DNA of 64,000 bases, from the NCBI RefSeq assembly GCF_000150275.1, contig NW_002060947.1:7496482-7560481 (forward strand), in the 5' to 3' direction. How positions within the stretch are numbered: the stretch's first letter is position 1; every line of letters begins with the position of its first letter. The stretch is from Trichoplax adhaerens. Its lineage: Eukaryota > Placozoa > Uniplacotomia > Trichoplacea > Trichoplacidae. The notes beneath the pieces were generated by a model. That model was not told the DNA's origin and did not search any database. It worked only from the letters and a program-made list of their open reading frames with translations. A program made the translations under genes and the position numbers. Below are positions 25,390 through 38,929 of the stretch, one piece after another.

Positions 25390-27367
25390 CTATGTAGTTG
25401 GTTCATCGATAAGCATTATTTGAATATCCATGACGTTTGTGTTGGTTAATCCAGTCACTATCAGATCATCACCATTATTTAAAGTGGAAAAGAAAGTATA
25501 CGAATCATTGTTGGCCAAATGATGTCTGGCTGTATTAATATTATTGTCACAGAGTTGGCCGGGATAGGCAAAAGCACCTGCTGCTGGTGTTGGACCATCT
25601 TGTCCATCTGTTCCGGCACTAAGTAAGACTGCTGGGCATTTCTTGTCAGTCAGATTGCTGGCTAACTTACTTTCAAACATTTGAACTGAAGCTGACAATG
25701 CAAACTCTTGGTTTCTTCCTCCAACACCGCTTCCTTCTACCCTAACAGTTGTCTCTCCGCCACTGAGAATACATACTTTACGGCATAGTCTTTGGTTCTC
25801 CAATAGCATCTGGCAGTATGTTTTTCCTACATCTTTTGCTTCTCCACAAACAGTGGTAGAGTGTATGGTGGCATCAAATCCTAACTGTGATGCTTTCTCA
25901 AAAGCAGCATGGATTGCTACTTTATTTGATCCGATTAAAACATTCTGAACATTATTAAAGGTTTGCTTGTTCTTAGCTATATCAGAGCATGTTTTGCCAG
26001 AAAATAAATTGAGGACTGAAGTTGGTATTTTTTTATCAATAGATAAATTTTTTATGATTGTGAGGCAGTCTTTGTGCGATGATGAGTCCTTCACTGTTGG
26101 CCCCGAAGCAATAATTTCAAGGTTGTCGCCAATAACATCGGAGACGATAAAACTTATTACCTGGTATTATGCGTAGTCAACAGATTGAGATATAATTTAA
26201 AATATTGATACTAGTGATAATCTTTAATCGCAATGTGATTTGCCTGGAAAGTAATAGCTCCTTACCTTGGCTGGATTGGCTGCCAATGCTAATTTTCCAC
26301 CCTTGCATGCAGACAGATTCTTTCGTATCGTGTTCAGTTGAAAAATATCACCACCCGCATTGGCAATAGCTTTAATCGCTTGCAATTTCTCATCCAATGT
26401 TACACCTAAGTCGTAATGATTGCTATATTAGGTTATCACTATCCATTGCAAAATCTAATTTTACCAAGTATAGTACTAAAAAGAATTCAGCAGCTGTGTT
26501 AGGATTATCACTCTCCATTCAAGTGTAGTATTGTAAAGACTTAAGCTGCTGCATTAGGTTATCACTAACTCTTGCAGAATTGTATATAGATGTTAGAATA
26601 CTTAATAGAAATGAATTGAACTACTGTATGAGGTTAACATGTATCATGGAACAAATGCACGAGTATATTCGACAGATTTAATCCAGTATAATACTGAAAA
26701 GATTTGAACTGCTATAGTAGGTTAGCATCGTTCATTGCTCTATACGGTTTTAATAAGCAGAATATTACAGAACTTTACCATGTACTGGCAATGGAAATAA
26801 CGCTGAACCACCTCCTGTCATCAACACTAATAGTATATCATGCTGACCCAGAGAATTGGCCATCTTCATGATGGAATCCGCCGCCATCATAGAATTGGAA
26901 TCTGGTAAGTTTTTCCTTCCACCCTGAATTATCTGTAAATTCGATAGAGCTGGGGTTGAGCTACCAGCTGGTACACTAACAATACCATCGACTAGATGAT
27001 CATGTACAATAGAGGTAACTGCTTTAGCCATGGGATAGACACCTTTACCAAAAGCAGCGATGTAAACATTTTTTTGCAAAGGATAAGTAGCATCGCCTAC
27101 ATGCAAGTATTGGCTACATGCAGATCGTCGGATTGCCCTTTGAACCAGCGTCTCCGGTGCTACCGCTTGAAGTGCAGCAGTTAGAATTTGTTTTGCATTC
27201 TCCTTTAAAGTTCCTAGGCCATCATGGCAAGATTGGCTATAGCAACGAGCAACTGCATGTCGAGGGAGAACTGAGAAAAGAGCTCCAGGGAGGTAACCAC
27301 AGTTAGCAATGACTTTAAAACCAATCGAGGAGGAAATGTGCACCATAACTGTGCCTATCGTCTCCAA
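25390..27367 (-). CDS. GLYCTK: D-glycerate 2-kinase (GLYCTK)
   Basis: Three exons, 27367-26779, 26405-26266 and 26160-25390, join in phase to 499 residues ending in TAG; human GLYCTK is 523. The enzyme phosphorylates D-glycerate to 2-phosphoglycerate in serine and fructose breakdown. Family signatures are in order: LYIAAFGKG-like VYIAAFGKGVYPM near 102, TGGGSALFP near 184, QLNTIRKNLSACKGGKLA in exon 2, and SDVIGD and IASGPTV at the start of exon 3. They continue with LSGGETTV, GRNQE, SAGTDGQDGP, NNDSYTFF and TNTNVMD, the C-terminal MOFRL domain. Donors are GTAAAG and GTAAGG, and acceptors are TTAG and CCAG. Roughly the first 45 residues are extra to the domain and could be a mitochondrial or other leader; I cannot tell. 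The start is the first ATG of the open exon. Confidence 0.95.
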
Positions 27368-27444
27368 TAATGAATTCAGCTACAATAACGATACTATTCC
27401 CAATTCAGGAGCTCATCCTTTGGAGACATTAACTAAAGTACAAG

Positions 27445-27684
27445 CTATACTTCTAGCCTTGATTGCAAAGATACTCGGCCATGATTGATGGGGTTGCTAA
27501 TGGAGACGAGCTCCTGTCTGACCTGGTCCTCGTCTAGCTCGCTGTTTATGGTGTCTGTACTGGCTACTACTATAGACTATCATAAACATTGCTCCAAAAT
27601 ACATGTAACAATATGGAAGATAAGTGGTATAGCCTGGTCTATGAAGGCTCCCGGAGCGCCCAGCTTGTACGTTTGGCGCCTATA
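27445..27684 (-). CDS. Unrecognised gene end, two linked exons
   Basis: Exon-like segments 27684-27588 and 27569-27445 (stop TAG) join in phase across an 18-base gap. That is too short for a normal intron, so either a boundary is wrong or a frame change is present. The translation contains KLGAPGAFIDQAIPL, then ELDEDQVRQELV, then SRLEV at the end. The composition is less AT-driven than the surroundings, which is why it was noticed. The stop lies only about 78 bases upstream of the GLYCTK start codon. No domain is recognised. It could be the broken C-terminal end of another minus-strand gene, or an untranslated or upstream part of the GLYCTK transcript. Confidence 0.3.
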
Positions 27685-27775
27685 CTAAAATTATCTGGAT
27701 ACTCAAACAGTACCTTATGTCAACCATTTTCTGTCACATGTACAATATATTGGCTCAAAATGAAGACAAACCAAG

Positions 27776-28610
27776 CTGTAGCATAGCATTTATAGCCAGT
27801 AGCATGATTATTTTCTCTATCTATCAGCAGATAGACGCCATAATAATATCCAATCCCGATATATAGCTGTCGGGATTTCATAATAATGGTTCACCAGTAA
27901 TATTCACCATTCGAGCTCTCAATAACCAAGAAGATAGACGTTAATCTATCACTAACTTCCGATATAGTAAGTATAGTATTATTCGATGATCGTTGTGACA
28001 ATAATCAACGGTAAAATAATGAAGATTATATCTCGGCCATCTAAACTGGATTATAGAGAGATTATCTTAACTATAAGTAATAGCATTATATGTCCTGTAT
28101 AGTGTACACGTGATGGAAACCGTAAACTAATCTACAGAACGAGTTGAATAAACATTTAAACCTTAGATTGGATATATATATATATATATATATATACTTA
28201 TATACAGTAGCATAGGATTTATAGCCAATAGCATGATTATTTTCTCTATCTATCAGCAGATAGACGCCATAATAATATCCAATCCCGATATATAGCTGTC
28301 GGGATTTCGTAATAATGGTTCAACAGTAATATTCACTATTCGGGCTCTCAATAACCAAGAAGATAGACGTTAATCTATCACTAACTTCCGATATAGTAAG
28401 TATAGTATCATCCGATGATCGTTATGAGCAATACTCAGCGGTAAAATAATTAAGATTACATTTAGGCCATCTAAACTGGATTATAGAGAGATTATCTTAA
28501 CTATAAGTAATAGCACCATATGTCCTGTATAGTGTAAATGTAATGGAAACCGTAAACTAATCAACAGAACGAGTGGAATAAACATTCAAATCTTAGATTC
28601 GATATACTTG
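27776..28610. repeat. Tandem duplication, 429-base unit, two copies with conserved hairpins
   Basis: Two nearly identical copies start near 27776 and 28205; the 'agcatgatta' anchor is at 27801 and 28230, an offset of 429. Each copy contains three perfect short inverted repeats. TCTATC-AGCA-GATAGA is at 27820-27835. AATCCCGA with a ten-base loop and TCGGGATT is at 27852-27877. GATAGA..TCTATC is near 27931-27950. All three are kept in the second copy. A (TA) run separates the copies. It is not coding. Confidence 0.88.
28171..28197. repeat. (TA)n microsatellite
   Basis: About 13 TA units lie at the junction of the two copies of the 429-base duplication. Confidence 0.9.
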
Positions 28611-29412
28611 TATTCGTTCTCATAATGGAGAATAAATCATACAATCTCAAATTGATCTTATGAGTTTATTCACACGTAGGTGGACAATCAACAATTAAAT
28701 TGGTTAGCCAAAATTATTGATAATGACGAATAAAGAAAACATCGATTGAACAGCAATGACATCAAAGTTATAAGTAATAAGTGGCTTTCTATTTGTAAAC
28801 TGGGAAAACTCAACTCGAGGCTGATAATCGAGTATCAATACAAACTTTATAGAATAAAGTTAAATGCTACCATGTATAAAATCATATTCCAAACTAAATA
28901 AGAAACTGTAATATAATTATTAGCAAAATTTTTAGGAAGGAAGCAAGCGAAAAATCATACTCAATACTCATAGGTAGAAAGTTTTAAATAATTATGAGTA
29001 TCGATGAAATTTTTAGTATTGCATTCAAATGTAATGAAACTAAAATGAAACGGGTACATAATCAACACGCAGCTGGCTGGAATACAATGCAGCAACAAAG
29101 ATTGCAATTATACATTCAAATTTATGCCTATTATCGCAATAAAAAATTATAAACAGGTCAAGAATTGAAGTATTTGGCATCCCTTCCGTATCAAAGCATA
29201 AATAGTATAGTCAATAGGCAAAATACGACATTTTATGTATACAACATAACTACCAATGACTCTTAATATTGAGAAACGAAAGAAAACAGTTATAAACAAG
29301 AAAAAATTATATTAATTAAACTTAAATTGATCGTGAGCATTTGGCTAAGCTCCCAAATACATCTTTATCAAATACTTTATAATTACATCTTGTTAAGAAA
29401 CTAAGTATCAAA
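28611..29412. other. No gene seen
   Basis: AT-rich sequence. One minus-strand stretch near 28850-28700 is open for about 50 codons but has no usable donor and no recognisable domain. Confidence 0.4.
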
Positions 29413-32400
29413 TTAGTATTTTGACAAACTAACGGCATTCCATAGGGCCGAAGTTGTTGAACGTGATTGGTATAATTCCCAACTATCATGGACAGGATCA
29501 TATTTTTCAACTAAATCAGAGTGGTATGGTTGATTCTGCGAGGTGAAATCTGCGATATAAATTTATACTATTAGTAGTAGTCCTGATACACCTATAATAT
29601 ATCCATTTGGTTGTATTTAAATATCTTAGTTTTAACTGTTGATCACTTATTTTGGTAATCATAAGCTAATTTCATCTATTTTTCATAGGATCGAAATAAA
29701 ATGTAAAAAAATAATATTACCAGTTTTGTAAATTAATTAAAAACTGACTTACTAAGTGTTAAAAGATGGTTGGTAGTCAAAGAAGGGTTAGCTGGAAATG
29801 AATTGGAGAGAGTTAATATTACGCACTCCTAATGCAAATACGTATGAGAAACAAAGCTAAGCAAGTAAGTCATGGTAAAGCTCCTGTTAACAATTTCATG
29901 CTCAATAAATCACACAAGAACGCTTTATTTGCTTTAGTCATGAAGGGATAGTTGAAAGTTGAAGTAAATGGATGATGTGAATGTGCAAATAGTCATTTAT
30001 GAATCGGTTGCACTTACTACTAGCCGATATTGGCAGCTGATTTTCATTTACAAGCTAAGATATTTACCAAATTAACAAACCTATTCTAGTTACTGAATTG
30101 TAATTGTGTATGTCATCACTTAACAAGTCAGTAATTGATTCTGCAATTAATTTTAAGACATGAATTAGCAAATCGCTATCCTTGATGAATCTTCAAATCA
30201 GTAGTATAATTTTGCAACCAACCATATAACGAATATTTAATGAATTGATAAATCATCAATTTATTGTAGCTGCTAGTGTTTGTAAATGCTTGCACCTGAC
30301 AAATCAGTAAGTGATTTTAGCACTTAAAGATGTTAATTTGCAAAATTGCTATCCTTGATGAATTCTCAAATTAGCAGTTCGTGCTACTTTTTTAATTAAT
30401 TTGCAAACGTTCTTACTAAACTAATGGACAAACTATTCGTTGAGTTTGTATACTCAATTTTTGTCGATGGTCGTATTTGATGAATGGATAAAGTATCAAT
30501 ACTCGTATATTTTAGTTATAGTTCTTCATTTGCAAATCTCTGTACTTGGCATTTATATATTGACAAATATAATCATACATAAAAAATTTACCTCCACCAA
30601 TCGCCCATATTTCTCCTTTGTAGGCAATATAATTTGCATGACTACGACTAACTTTCATAGCGCAAACTTGAATCCATTTACCTTTATTTTCATCATATTT
30701 TTCAACACTACATAGAACATTATTGCCATTATAGCCACCTAATGCATACAATTGACCAGCTAAAGAAATTAATCCGCAACCTTCACGAGCCTCATTCATA
30801 GGCTTTCCTTCTACCCATTTATCATCCTTTGGATCATAAATTTCAACTGTATTGGTTAGTGCTACACAAGTTAATTGACCTTCTGTTCGACCTCCTGCAC
30901 AATATAAACGTCCTTCATGAACTACAGCACCAAAATTAGCTCTAGCCGTTAGCATGGAAGCTTTTTTTGACCAAATTCCATTATGATAAGCATAGACATC
31001 GGATATCGAGGTAGTATTACCATTGGGAGCTACTTGGTGGTTTTCGTTTAAGATGCCACCAAGTAGATAGATAGATTCGTCTAGTTGACAGACTCTATGC
31101 GAAAAGACAGATATTGGCATTGGAGTTATGGAACTTCTATTGGTCCAACTATAATTATTAACATTTAGGCAAGACACATCAGTAAAGTTATTGACAGGGA
31201 TAGACGAGTAACCGTAATTGTCCATTTCAAGAGTTCCACCTACATAGCGAAGGAGAAAAATTAGTTCTATTAATAAGATACCGATGTGATTACATTCATA
31301 GTACTAATCCAATAAAGCCTTAAAAATGAGATATCGTTGTTGTAAATGCTGTTATGTATGTAAGAATACAGTAACTTGTTGTACTGCACCTAACGTGTTA
31401 GTATAAGATAAGGTAATGAATTACTAAGATAAGGGTATAATACGCCATTACAGCTATACTATTTAAATGCAGTAAATCCTAAATAAGAGAGACTTTTCAG
31501 TAAGCTTACTAGTAGGAGTGTATCAAAGTTCCGCGTGCTAACGTTAACGACTAAGAGTGGAAACACAACGAATGCTACTAAAGCCTAAATAAAGTTTAAT
31601 TTTATTTGAATCTCCATTGACGACACTTATGAAACATCACGTTTTGAAGATCTTCATTCAGTTTGAGGAATGGCAGCTTAAGAACAGCCATGCTAGTGGA
31701 TTGGAAAATACAAAGCTAGACTACTTGAGCAATAGCGAATTTGGTTAAAATATTTCCTGAGTATGAGATAGCTGTTAAAGAATAGCAATGCTAAAGGATT
31801 GCGAGAGACAAAGCTCGACTCGTAGAGCATAGCCAATTTGGTTGAAATCTTTGCCCAGTATGAGATAGCTGCTAAAGAATAGCAATGCTAAAAGATTGCA
31901 AAGATGCAAAGCAAGACTTGTTGAGTAATGACTGATTTGGTTCAAATCTTCTGATTATGAAATATAGCTACTAAAGAATTGCAAAATACAAAGCTAGGCT
32001 AGTTGAGCAATAGCTAATCTAGTTGAAATCCTCATGCAATACGCGATATCGCTATTCAATGACATCAAAATACGAAGCCAGCTTAGCTGAGCAATGGCTA
32101 ATTTAGCCGAAATCTTCGCTAAATATGCATTATCGCTATTTAAGAACTGCAAAATACAAAACTAGGTTAGTTGACAGGTGGTACCTATTTAGATAAAACT
32201 CCATTGCAGTTCAATGAAAAGCTAATAAGCAACTCTTTCTTGTTAATGATGAGCAATGGAAAGATTAAATGGGTTAAAAAGTAATTTCTATATCATTGGA
32301 TTCTGTCGTATAGCAATTATATAATTACTCATGAAATTTTTAAAGTCTATTATGGAATCGTTGAGGAATGGCTATGGCTATACTTACTATATCGCCGATG

Positions 32401-33474
32401 ACGCCTTGATGAATTACCGTAGTTATTGGAGTTATAGCTGGCTCTACCACCAAAGAAAAAGATTTTCTTTCCCAAAGCCAGAACTGCAAATTGTGTCCGG
32501 GCGAAATTATTATCAGTATATAATAATTTAGCGTTTGGTGTCAGATCAGAATAGACAAACAAATTTTGATAATTTTGTTGTTCTAGAGTTAATAGAAGAG
32601 TGTCATGATGTTCTCTTGGTTGTGTTTTAGCAGAGAAGAAACGCTCGGGCATAAAATGATAATTTTTAGCTCGATGTAAATACATTTGACATTGAAATTC
32701 ATGAACGATAAGGTCTTCACTTTCCACTTTAGCAATTAAAGTTTCAACCGGAATCAATGCTAATCGGACACAATTTAATAACTTGGGTAGTTGTTCATTT
32801 CTTGCTTTTAGATCCGATCGAATCCATTTCATTACTGCATTAAAGACACTAATTTCTTCAATCATTTTTAAATGAGGCATAGGTAAGATATTAATTAAGT
32901 GCTCGTAGGACATTTCAACAAATGAATCGGTTTCGACAATTTCCGAGAAATGGTTAGCGATATAATTATCCGCCGCTTCGCCTAATGCTTCAAAATGATG
33001 AAATTGGGCGAAATAACGAATTTCCAAGCAGTTACTTGGAGCTAATAAATCGCTTATAAATTGGCAGCATACATGAACAATTTCGTCGACACCGAGCATT
33101 GACGACGTGACGGCTACACTTTGGACATTATTGGTATTAATTTCAATTTTACCTCGATAGAAATAATCAATTAAGATAGCGACTGCTTCTCGATCGGCTT
33201 CTTTAATTTCCACACTATTTTGTTTGCTTTCAGTTAAATTGCCGGTAAACATGGCATGAAAGTAAGTACTATTGCTTGCTAACACGATACGATGGCAATG
33301 GTAAGTTTGATGGCCGATTTTCACTTGGATATCACATAGTTCTCCATTGGTGTATAATTGATGTAAAGTTTCGATTGGAAATTGCGAGCGTACATAATTG
33401 AGAACACTATCCGACTCCATCTTGATATTTTCAACTTGGCTTGGTTTAATAGTAAAAACTGACTGGAATGGCAA
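29413..33474 (-). CDS. BTB-BACK-kelch protein (KLHL family)
   Basis: Three exons, 33474-32388, 31239-30592 and 29549-29413 (TAA), join in phase to 623 residues, a normal length for the family. These proteins are substrate adaptors of Cullin-3 ubiquitin ligases. The BTB domain (about 38-142) shows LCDIQVKIG, HCHRIVLAS, YFHAMF and FYRGKIEI. The BACK domain follows (about 147-250), with SNCLEIRYFAQFH. The kelch propeller has at least five double-Gly blades: FFFGG, IYLLGG, LYCAGG, LYALGG and IWAIGG, the last blade ending in VEKYDPVHDSWELYQ. A Ser/Asn/Arg/Tyr-rich insert sits in the first blade at the exon 1-2 junction. Donors are GTAAGT and GTAAAT. Intron 1 carries a tandem repeat. The exact KLHL subgroup is not clear, so no symbol is given. 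Confidence 0.93.
31640..32190. repeat. Tandem repeat, ~80-100-base unit, about six copies (kelch gene intron 1)
   Basis: The block 'gcaaaatacaaagctaggct' followed by 'gttgagcaatagct' recurs near 31706, 31802, 31900, 31982, 32066 and 32149. Copies are diverged. The array is wholly within the intron 31240-32387. Confidence 0.78.
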
Positions 33475-33699
33475 GGGATCAACTAAAACGAGTGTGGATA
33501 AGCAGAGCTAGATGATCAAGTAATGCAAGCGTGCTTAGCAACCTGATCTCATCGTTTATGGATGTTGTCTCGGAATGAAGGATTTTGGATGCGCTTTAAT
33601 GGAGCTTTAAAATGAAATCGAAGGCACTGACTGTAATCTTAAAGTTTTTCTTGACGAAGCTGAGAACTAAAGGTGATTATCCTACAACTAATTTAATAT

Positions 33700-34650
33700 T
33701 CGATCGAGCGATGAGAAATTGGCGACACCGAGAGTTTCAGAAAATGTTGACCTTAGTGCATCGTTTATTGGTATAGCAATCATGGATTTCCTTTCTTTTA
33801 TTAATGAACGTTTTACGTCCAATCGACAACGATAATTTCTCTCTCTAATCTTTGCAAAGGATTTTATCCCACTTTAGACCAGAAAATAAAAGCAACTACT
33901 CAATTCATTTACTGTTGCTTAAGTTTGAAAGTTTGCTGGAAAGCAATGAAATTTTTATCCGCTTTGATGAATGATTGTAAGTGAAATGGATCGTTGCAAG
34001 TTTATCCAGGCTAGGTCAGAAACTAAAAAGTGACCACAGAACTGATGCTCTACTGTCCTGTTGAAGCTTGGAAATTTACTGGAAAGGAAAAATGGGCAAC
34101 ACAGGTCGTTTTCTCAGAGTTATGTTAATGTTGTCTTTAGTTTAGAGTTTGTTGATCCAGTGATAACGGCTAAATACTCTTCCCACTCTAGACCGAAAAA
34201 CAAAAATAACTACACAATCGAATTGGTGTTACTTAAGCTTGACAGTTTGCTGGAAAGCGACGACAATTTTTTCCCACTTTAATGGATGCTTTGCGTGAAA
34301 TGAATCTCCAACCTTTGCAAATTTAATCCAGACTAGATCAGAAACGAAAAGGTGAACACAAAACTGTTTTTTTACTGTCCTATTGAACAAGCTTGGAAAC
34401 TAGCTGGAATGGCCACCACGGATTATTTCTCACAATGTTGACTTTGCTTCTGAGTTGTTGATCCAGCGATGGCAGCTTTGATCCACTTTATTTAACGGCT
34501 TGCATAAAATGGATCTCCAATCTATGCCAATTTATCCAGGCTTAAAAGCGCGGATATACTGCCGTTTCAGTTTGGAAGATGATGGAAAGGAAATGGGCAG
34601 GCAATGATTGTAATTCACAATATTAATTTTAATTGTCTTTTCCCTCACTT
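33700..34650. repeat. Diverged tandem repeat, ~315-325-base unit, about three copies
   Basis: 'agtttgctggaaagc' recurs near 33931 and 34245. 'tccaggctaggtcagaaac' near 34005 matches 'tccagactagatcagaaac' near 34328. 'gttgatccag' recurs near 34152 and 34457. Order and spacing are kept. The array begins just upstream of the kelch gene start. Short frames inside it (for example 34061-34282) are not called. Confidence 0.65.
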
Positions 34651-36419
34651 TAATTTATAGTATTGAACCTCCTCCCCAACATAATGTCTGGAAAATTCTT
34701 CCAGACTAACCCTCAAAATCAAAGTGATTATAGCACTGAGTTCCTAGTCCAATTTTGCAAGATCGATGGAAAAGGGATTGGTTGTAATAAAAATGGTTTT
34801 TATGGATAATGGATGATGCTATTCGGTACTGGATTAGATAGAGAATGGCTGCTGTTAGCGTCCTTTCATGCCACCTACGTCGTATTGAGCAATTTAATAT
34901 GGAAGTCAATTGAATAATCAATCACCTTCTACTTGAATGGCTATTCTACCTTTGAAATTAGAAAATGCTTGAAGGCAAAGCAAAATTTTGACCTCTGACT
35001 GCTGTTGCAATAGATATTCTATCGTATTTAATAACGTGGCTGCAAATCATGGACGAGATCTGTTGCTAACTCTAGTATCTCTTATTATGACCTATAATTG
35101 TAATTGAATAATTAGATAAATTAGCGCAATTTCAAAGCCTAATAATTCTATGCTACTGTTGATCAATTGCATGATCATGGCCAATAATCCCAATATAGAC
35201 CTTAGGATCGATATCTATGTTGTCAAGTTTTTAATCCTTTCTTCCTTACCCGTGTCACCAAAAAAACTCTAGGATAATATTATTTTTACCTTGTGACTTT
35301 GTTGGATGCCATGTTGAAATTGCTTTTGAAATCTTTTACTCTACCACTTTCTAGACTATCTACAATCCGATCAATTTATCCAGTTATCCTTCCATTGGGG
35401 AAAAATTAATTCTAATTTGGATCAAATCACTCGAACAACGATTACAAGAATAATTCTGTTCATTTTGGTTGGCTTACGTCTGTGCTGGAAGGAAATTCTT
35501 GCCATTTAATATGGCTTCTCAATATCGTAGAATAGAATAGCGAAAGGAATGGAGATTGAGGATTGATTTTGACGGAATCTTGATGAATTTCAACGGTAAT
35601 TTCCCGTCCAAGAGAAGGAATTCAACCACTATTTTATCGTTCTAGATCACCTAATAGGTAAAAATAAATGGAAAAACACATTGTTAACCTTGATATTAAA
35701 CCATTTTGTATGGCTATCAAAGTTGGTTATTAAATAGAGATCAATTTGCCAGAGGTAACTCTTGTACTGTATACTACGTCATTGGATCTCAATGTCTCCT
35801 ATTACGTTGATAATATAGAAGGATTGGCATGTTTTGAAATGCATTCACCTTTCTATCTACTTTCTCTACATAAAGTAACAATAACAAGACTAAAGATTGT
35901 AAAGAACTTCTTTCACCTTATTCAAATGATATAATATCCAATGTTTTCCCATAATAGGTGTGACTATTCATCATGCAAGCCAATACAGTAACTAATTTAA
36001 TGTTGATTAGGGCAGAACAACTATTGTTTATTAAGTTATTCTATTCTTTTGCCCAGTAAATTAGCTTGCATAATCAACAATATGACTGCTCGGGCATATT
36101 GACGATCAAGATGATCCACCATTATTTATATAGGGCATCCATGGATAGAATGAATCGATACAGTATGGAGAAGAGGGGAATATCAAATCATCATGCAAGG
36201 ATAATTTATCCAATTTATAATTGTAGATTGGATTCAGTTGCTGTCATGATCATGTCTAATAGAAATAAAATTGATCCACGGGTATGAGAATTGGATTAAT
36301 CAGAGCAACGATCATTTATTGATTCTATTCCTTTACCGGGGAAATCAGCTTGTATTCTAATCTATGACATTACTACTAGGCCATATTGACGATAAAGAGG
36401 ATCGACAATTAATTCTCAT
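34651..36419. other. No gene seen
   Basis: No frame with domain or splice support. Three 62-73 codon frames (34706-34921, 35746-35934 and 36066-36287) are within chance length for this composition. Confidence 0.4.
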
Positions 36420-37000
36420 ATACGTTGTATATAACCAAGGATTACTAGAAAAGAGAATTGTACGAGTTCTTGATATAGGACATACTATAGGTAGATATCA
36501 TAAAGACGCCTAGATAGAGCATCGATCAAGAATAATAATATTCAATCATCATGACGATGGACGACTAGAAAAGAGAATCGTAGGAGTGCTTGATATAGGG
36601 TATAGGGTATACATTCGTAGATATCATAAATACGCGTACGAGTCCTTGATATAGGGCATAGATAGATATTAAAATACGCGTAGGAGTCTTTAATATAGGG
36701 CATAGATAAATATCATAAATACCGTAGATGAGGCTTGGATTAAAAATAATATTATTTTAAATCATGATGACGATTGACGACTAGAAAAGAGAATCGTAGG
36801 AGTACTTGATATAGGGTATAAATTTGTAGATATCATAAATACGCGTAGGAGTTCTTGATATAGGGCATAGGTAGATATCATAAACACACGTAAATGAGGC
36901 CTGGATCGAAAATAATATTATTTTAAATCATCATGGCGATTGACGACTAGAAAAGAGAATCGTAAGAGTGCTTGACATAAGGTATGGATCGATGCCATCA
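36420..37000. repeat. Irregular repeat cluster built on 'agaaaagagaatcgtaggag'
   Basis: The block 'gactagaaaagagaatcgta' and its variants, followed by 'gagtgcttgatataggg', occurs near 36446, 36570, 36779 and 36945. Extra copies of 'gtagatatcataaatacgcg' lie between them. Spacing is uneven (about 125-210 bases), suggesting nested duplications. Confidence 0.7.
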
Positions 37001-38929
37001 GTATGCGTAGATGGGTAGGAATTGAGAAAAATAATATTAAATCGTCATGCAAGGATGATCTATTTAATTGCAGCCGTGATTTGGATTTCAATTTCAGTCA
37101 TAGATATGTCGAATAGAAATGAAATTGATCACGTATGAGAAATGGATTAATCAGTGCAAAGATTATTTATTACGTTATTTTATTCTAATCATCAGCGCAT
37201 GAAGAAAGTAAACAATAGTTAAACTCTTAATTTTCATTGCACGAGCAACTGAACGACATTTATGGCGTATCCAATTTCATTTTTATCCGTGATACAACTC
37301 TAGCATCAAAGGCATTGAAAAGGACGGTTAAAATTGAATTTATTGAACCAGAATAGAAAGACGTTTACGTCAATAAAAGGAATCATCACGAACGTTCTAT
37401 CCTCTCATTGATTAAAATTTGAAGAATAGTAGTAAAATTCTCATCGATCATTTGATCAATTGACACTATATCTATTTAATAGATGAGGATTGAAAATATT
37501 ATAGCTGAAAATAAAGATATATATTTCATTAAAAATAAAAAAAATAAATGATCATCACGAACTATTTCTCATTTTAATCACTACTTATTCATCAGCGGAT
37601 GAAGAAAATGAATAGCAGTAACCCTATCGTCGATCATTCGATAAATTTAATTTTATTATTGTTAATCAATATATAATTCAAGATCATTTTTATTCGTGAT
37701 AGAAATCTTCTATCTTATCGATATCTATCCATTTCTATGCTTATATATATGGAGCTATCATCGCTTAGTCTATTTATGTACCATGATGATTGTTCAAATA
37801 GATTAGAGACCAAAATGGAAAAATTGATTACACAAGAATGCTAATCCTAGCGTACTATTGGTTTACTCCTTTAACTAGCCATGTTGATTTTACATCCACG
37901 TAAGTATTGATACTTTACATGATTATTATCTAATGATCAAGATATTTTAATATCTGCTCAAAAATGATGACTTCATGAATGACACAACTTGATGAATAAT
38001 TTTGTAAAAGACTACTACTAAGAAACAAAAAAGGCTTATTCTATGTTATAGTCTAGACTTGATTGTTTATATTTTTTGGCTATGATATCGACGCAATCAG
38101 CAGGACTACTCATAAATTGGCCAGGAATCAAGCTAAGATGACAAGATGTCTATTCTTTACTTTATAAAAGCATATCTTGTGGCAATAAATTCCATTTCAA
38201 TAGCATTCATTGAGAATAGGATATCAACAAAGTGAACTAATAGTAAAGTAAAAGATTGTTTTAGAACAGCCTTTTATAATATTACATCCTCATATGAGAA
38301 GCCAATACAATTGACTTGATGACGCATATTGTAAATTAGAATTAAAAGTCAAATTCTTTCCAGATAAAAATGACTTACGTTGTGATGGATGAAGGCACAA
38401 GCAATAACATGCTACCTTATGACCCATCAATATTGGTTCTAATTAGAAGCTACCTGTCGTTATGAACGTCATATTATCAATAAATGATGGATATTTTAAA
38501 CGGGTGGAATGACAGGATCTCTCAGTCAATGGCATTGTCACTAATTTTAGTAGGAGTTTCATTACGAATACCAGTAATGAATTATGTACATCTTAGTCAT
38601 GTTCGCCTTTTTTAAATGGGTCAGTTATTTGTTAAATGACGGGGAAGTAAGATAATGAACATTAGTTATATTGTATTGAATGATGATTTAAAAATAGAAA
38701 AATGTTATTGCTCAAGAGATGCAGAGAGTGAGTTCTTGATGAAATTATTGTTTAACATATCGATATATTAATAAGATCAATTGATCGGATCGTGAATTAA
38801 AATAACAAGTCTGTCTACTACTTTAAGATTATAAAAGGCTACTGTTAATTAATCTTGCAATGTGTTCAATATACAGTTGCGCTTAGAGTTCAAGCCAAAA
38901 TCTAGCAACAGATTCCTTTCATTTGTAAA
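37001..38929. other. No gene seen
   Basis: AT-rich, with weak internal similarity (for example 'catcagcg.atgaagaaa' near 37192 and 37591). No coding signal is supported. Confidence 0.4.

Noticed and set aside
28700-28860. Open minus-strand stretch upstream of the kelch gene end
   Set aside because: No donor, acceptor pair or domain; likely chance.
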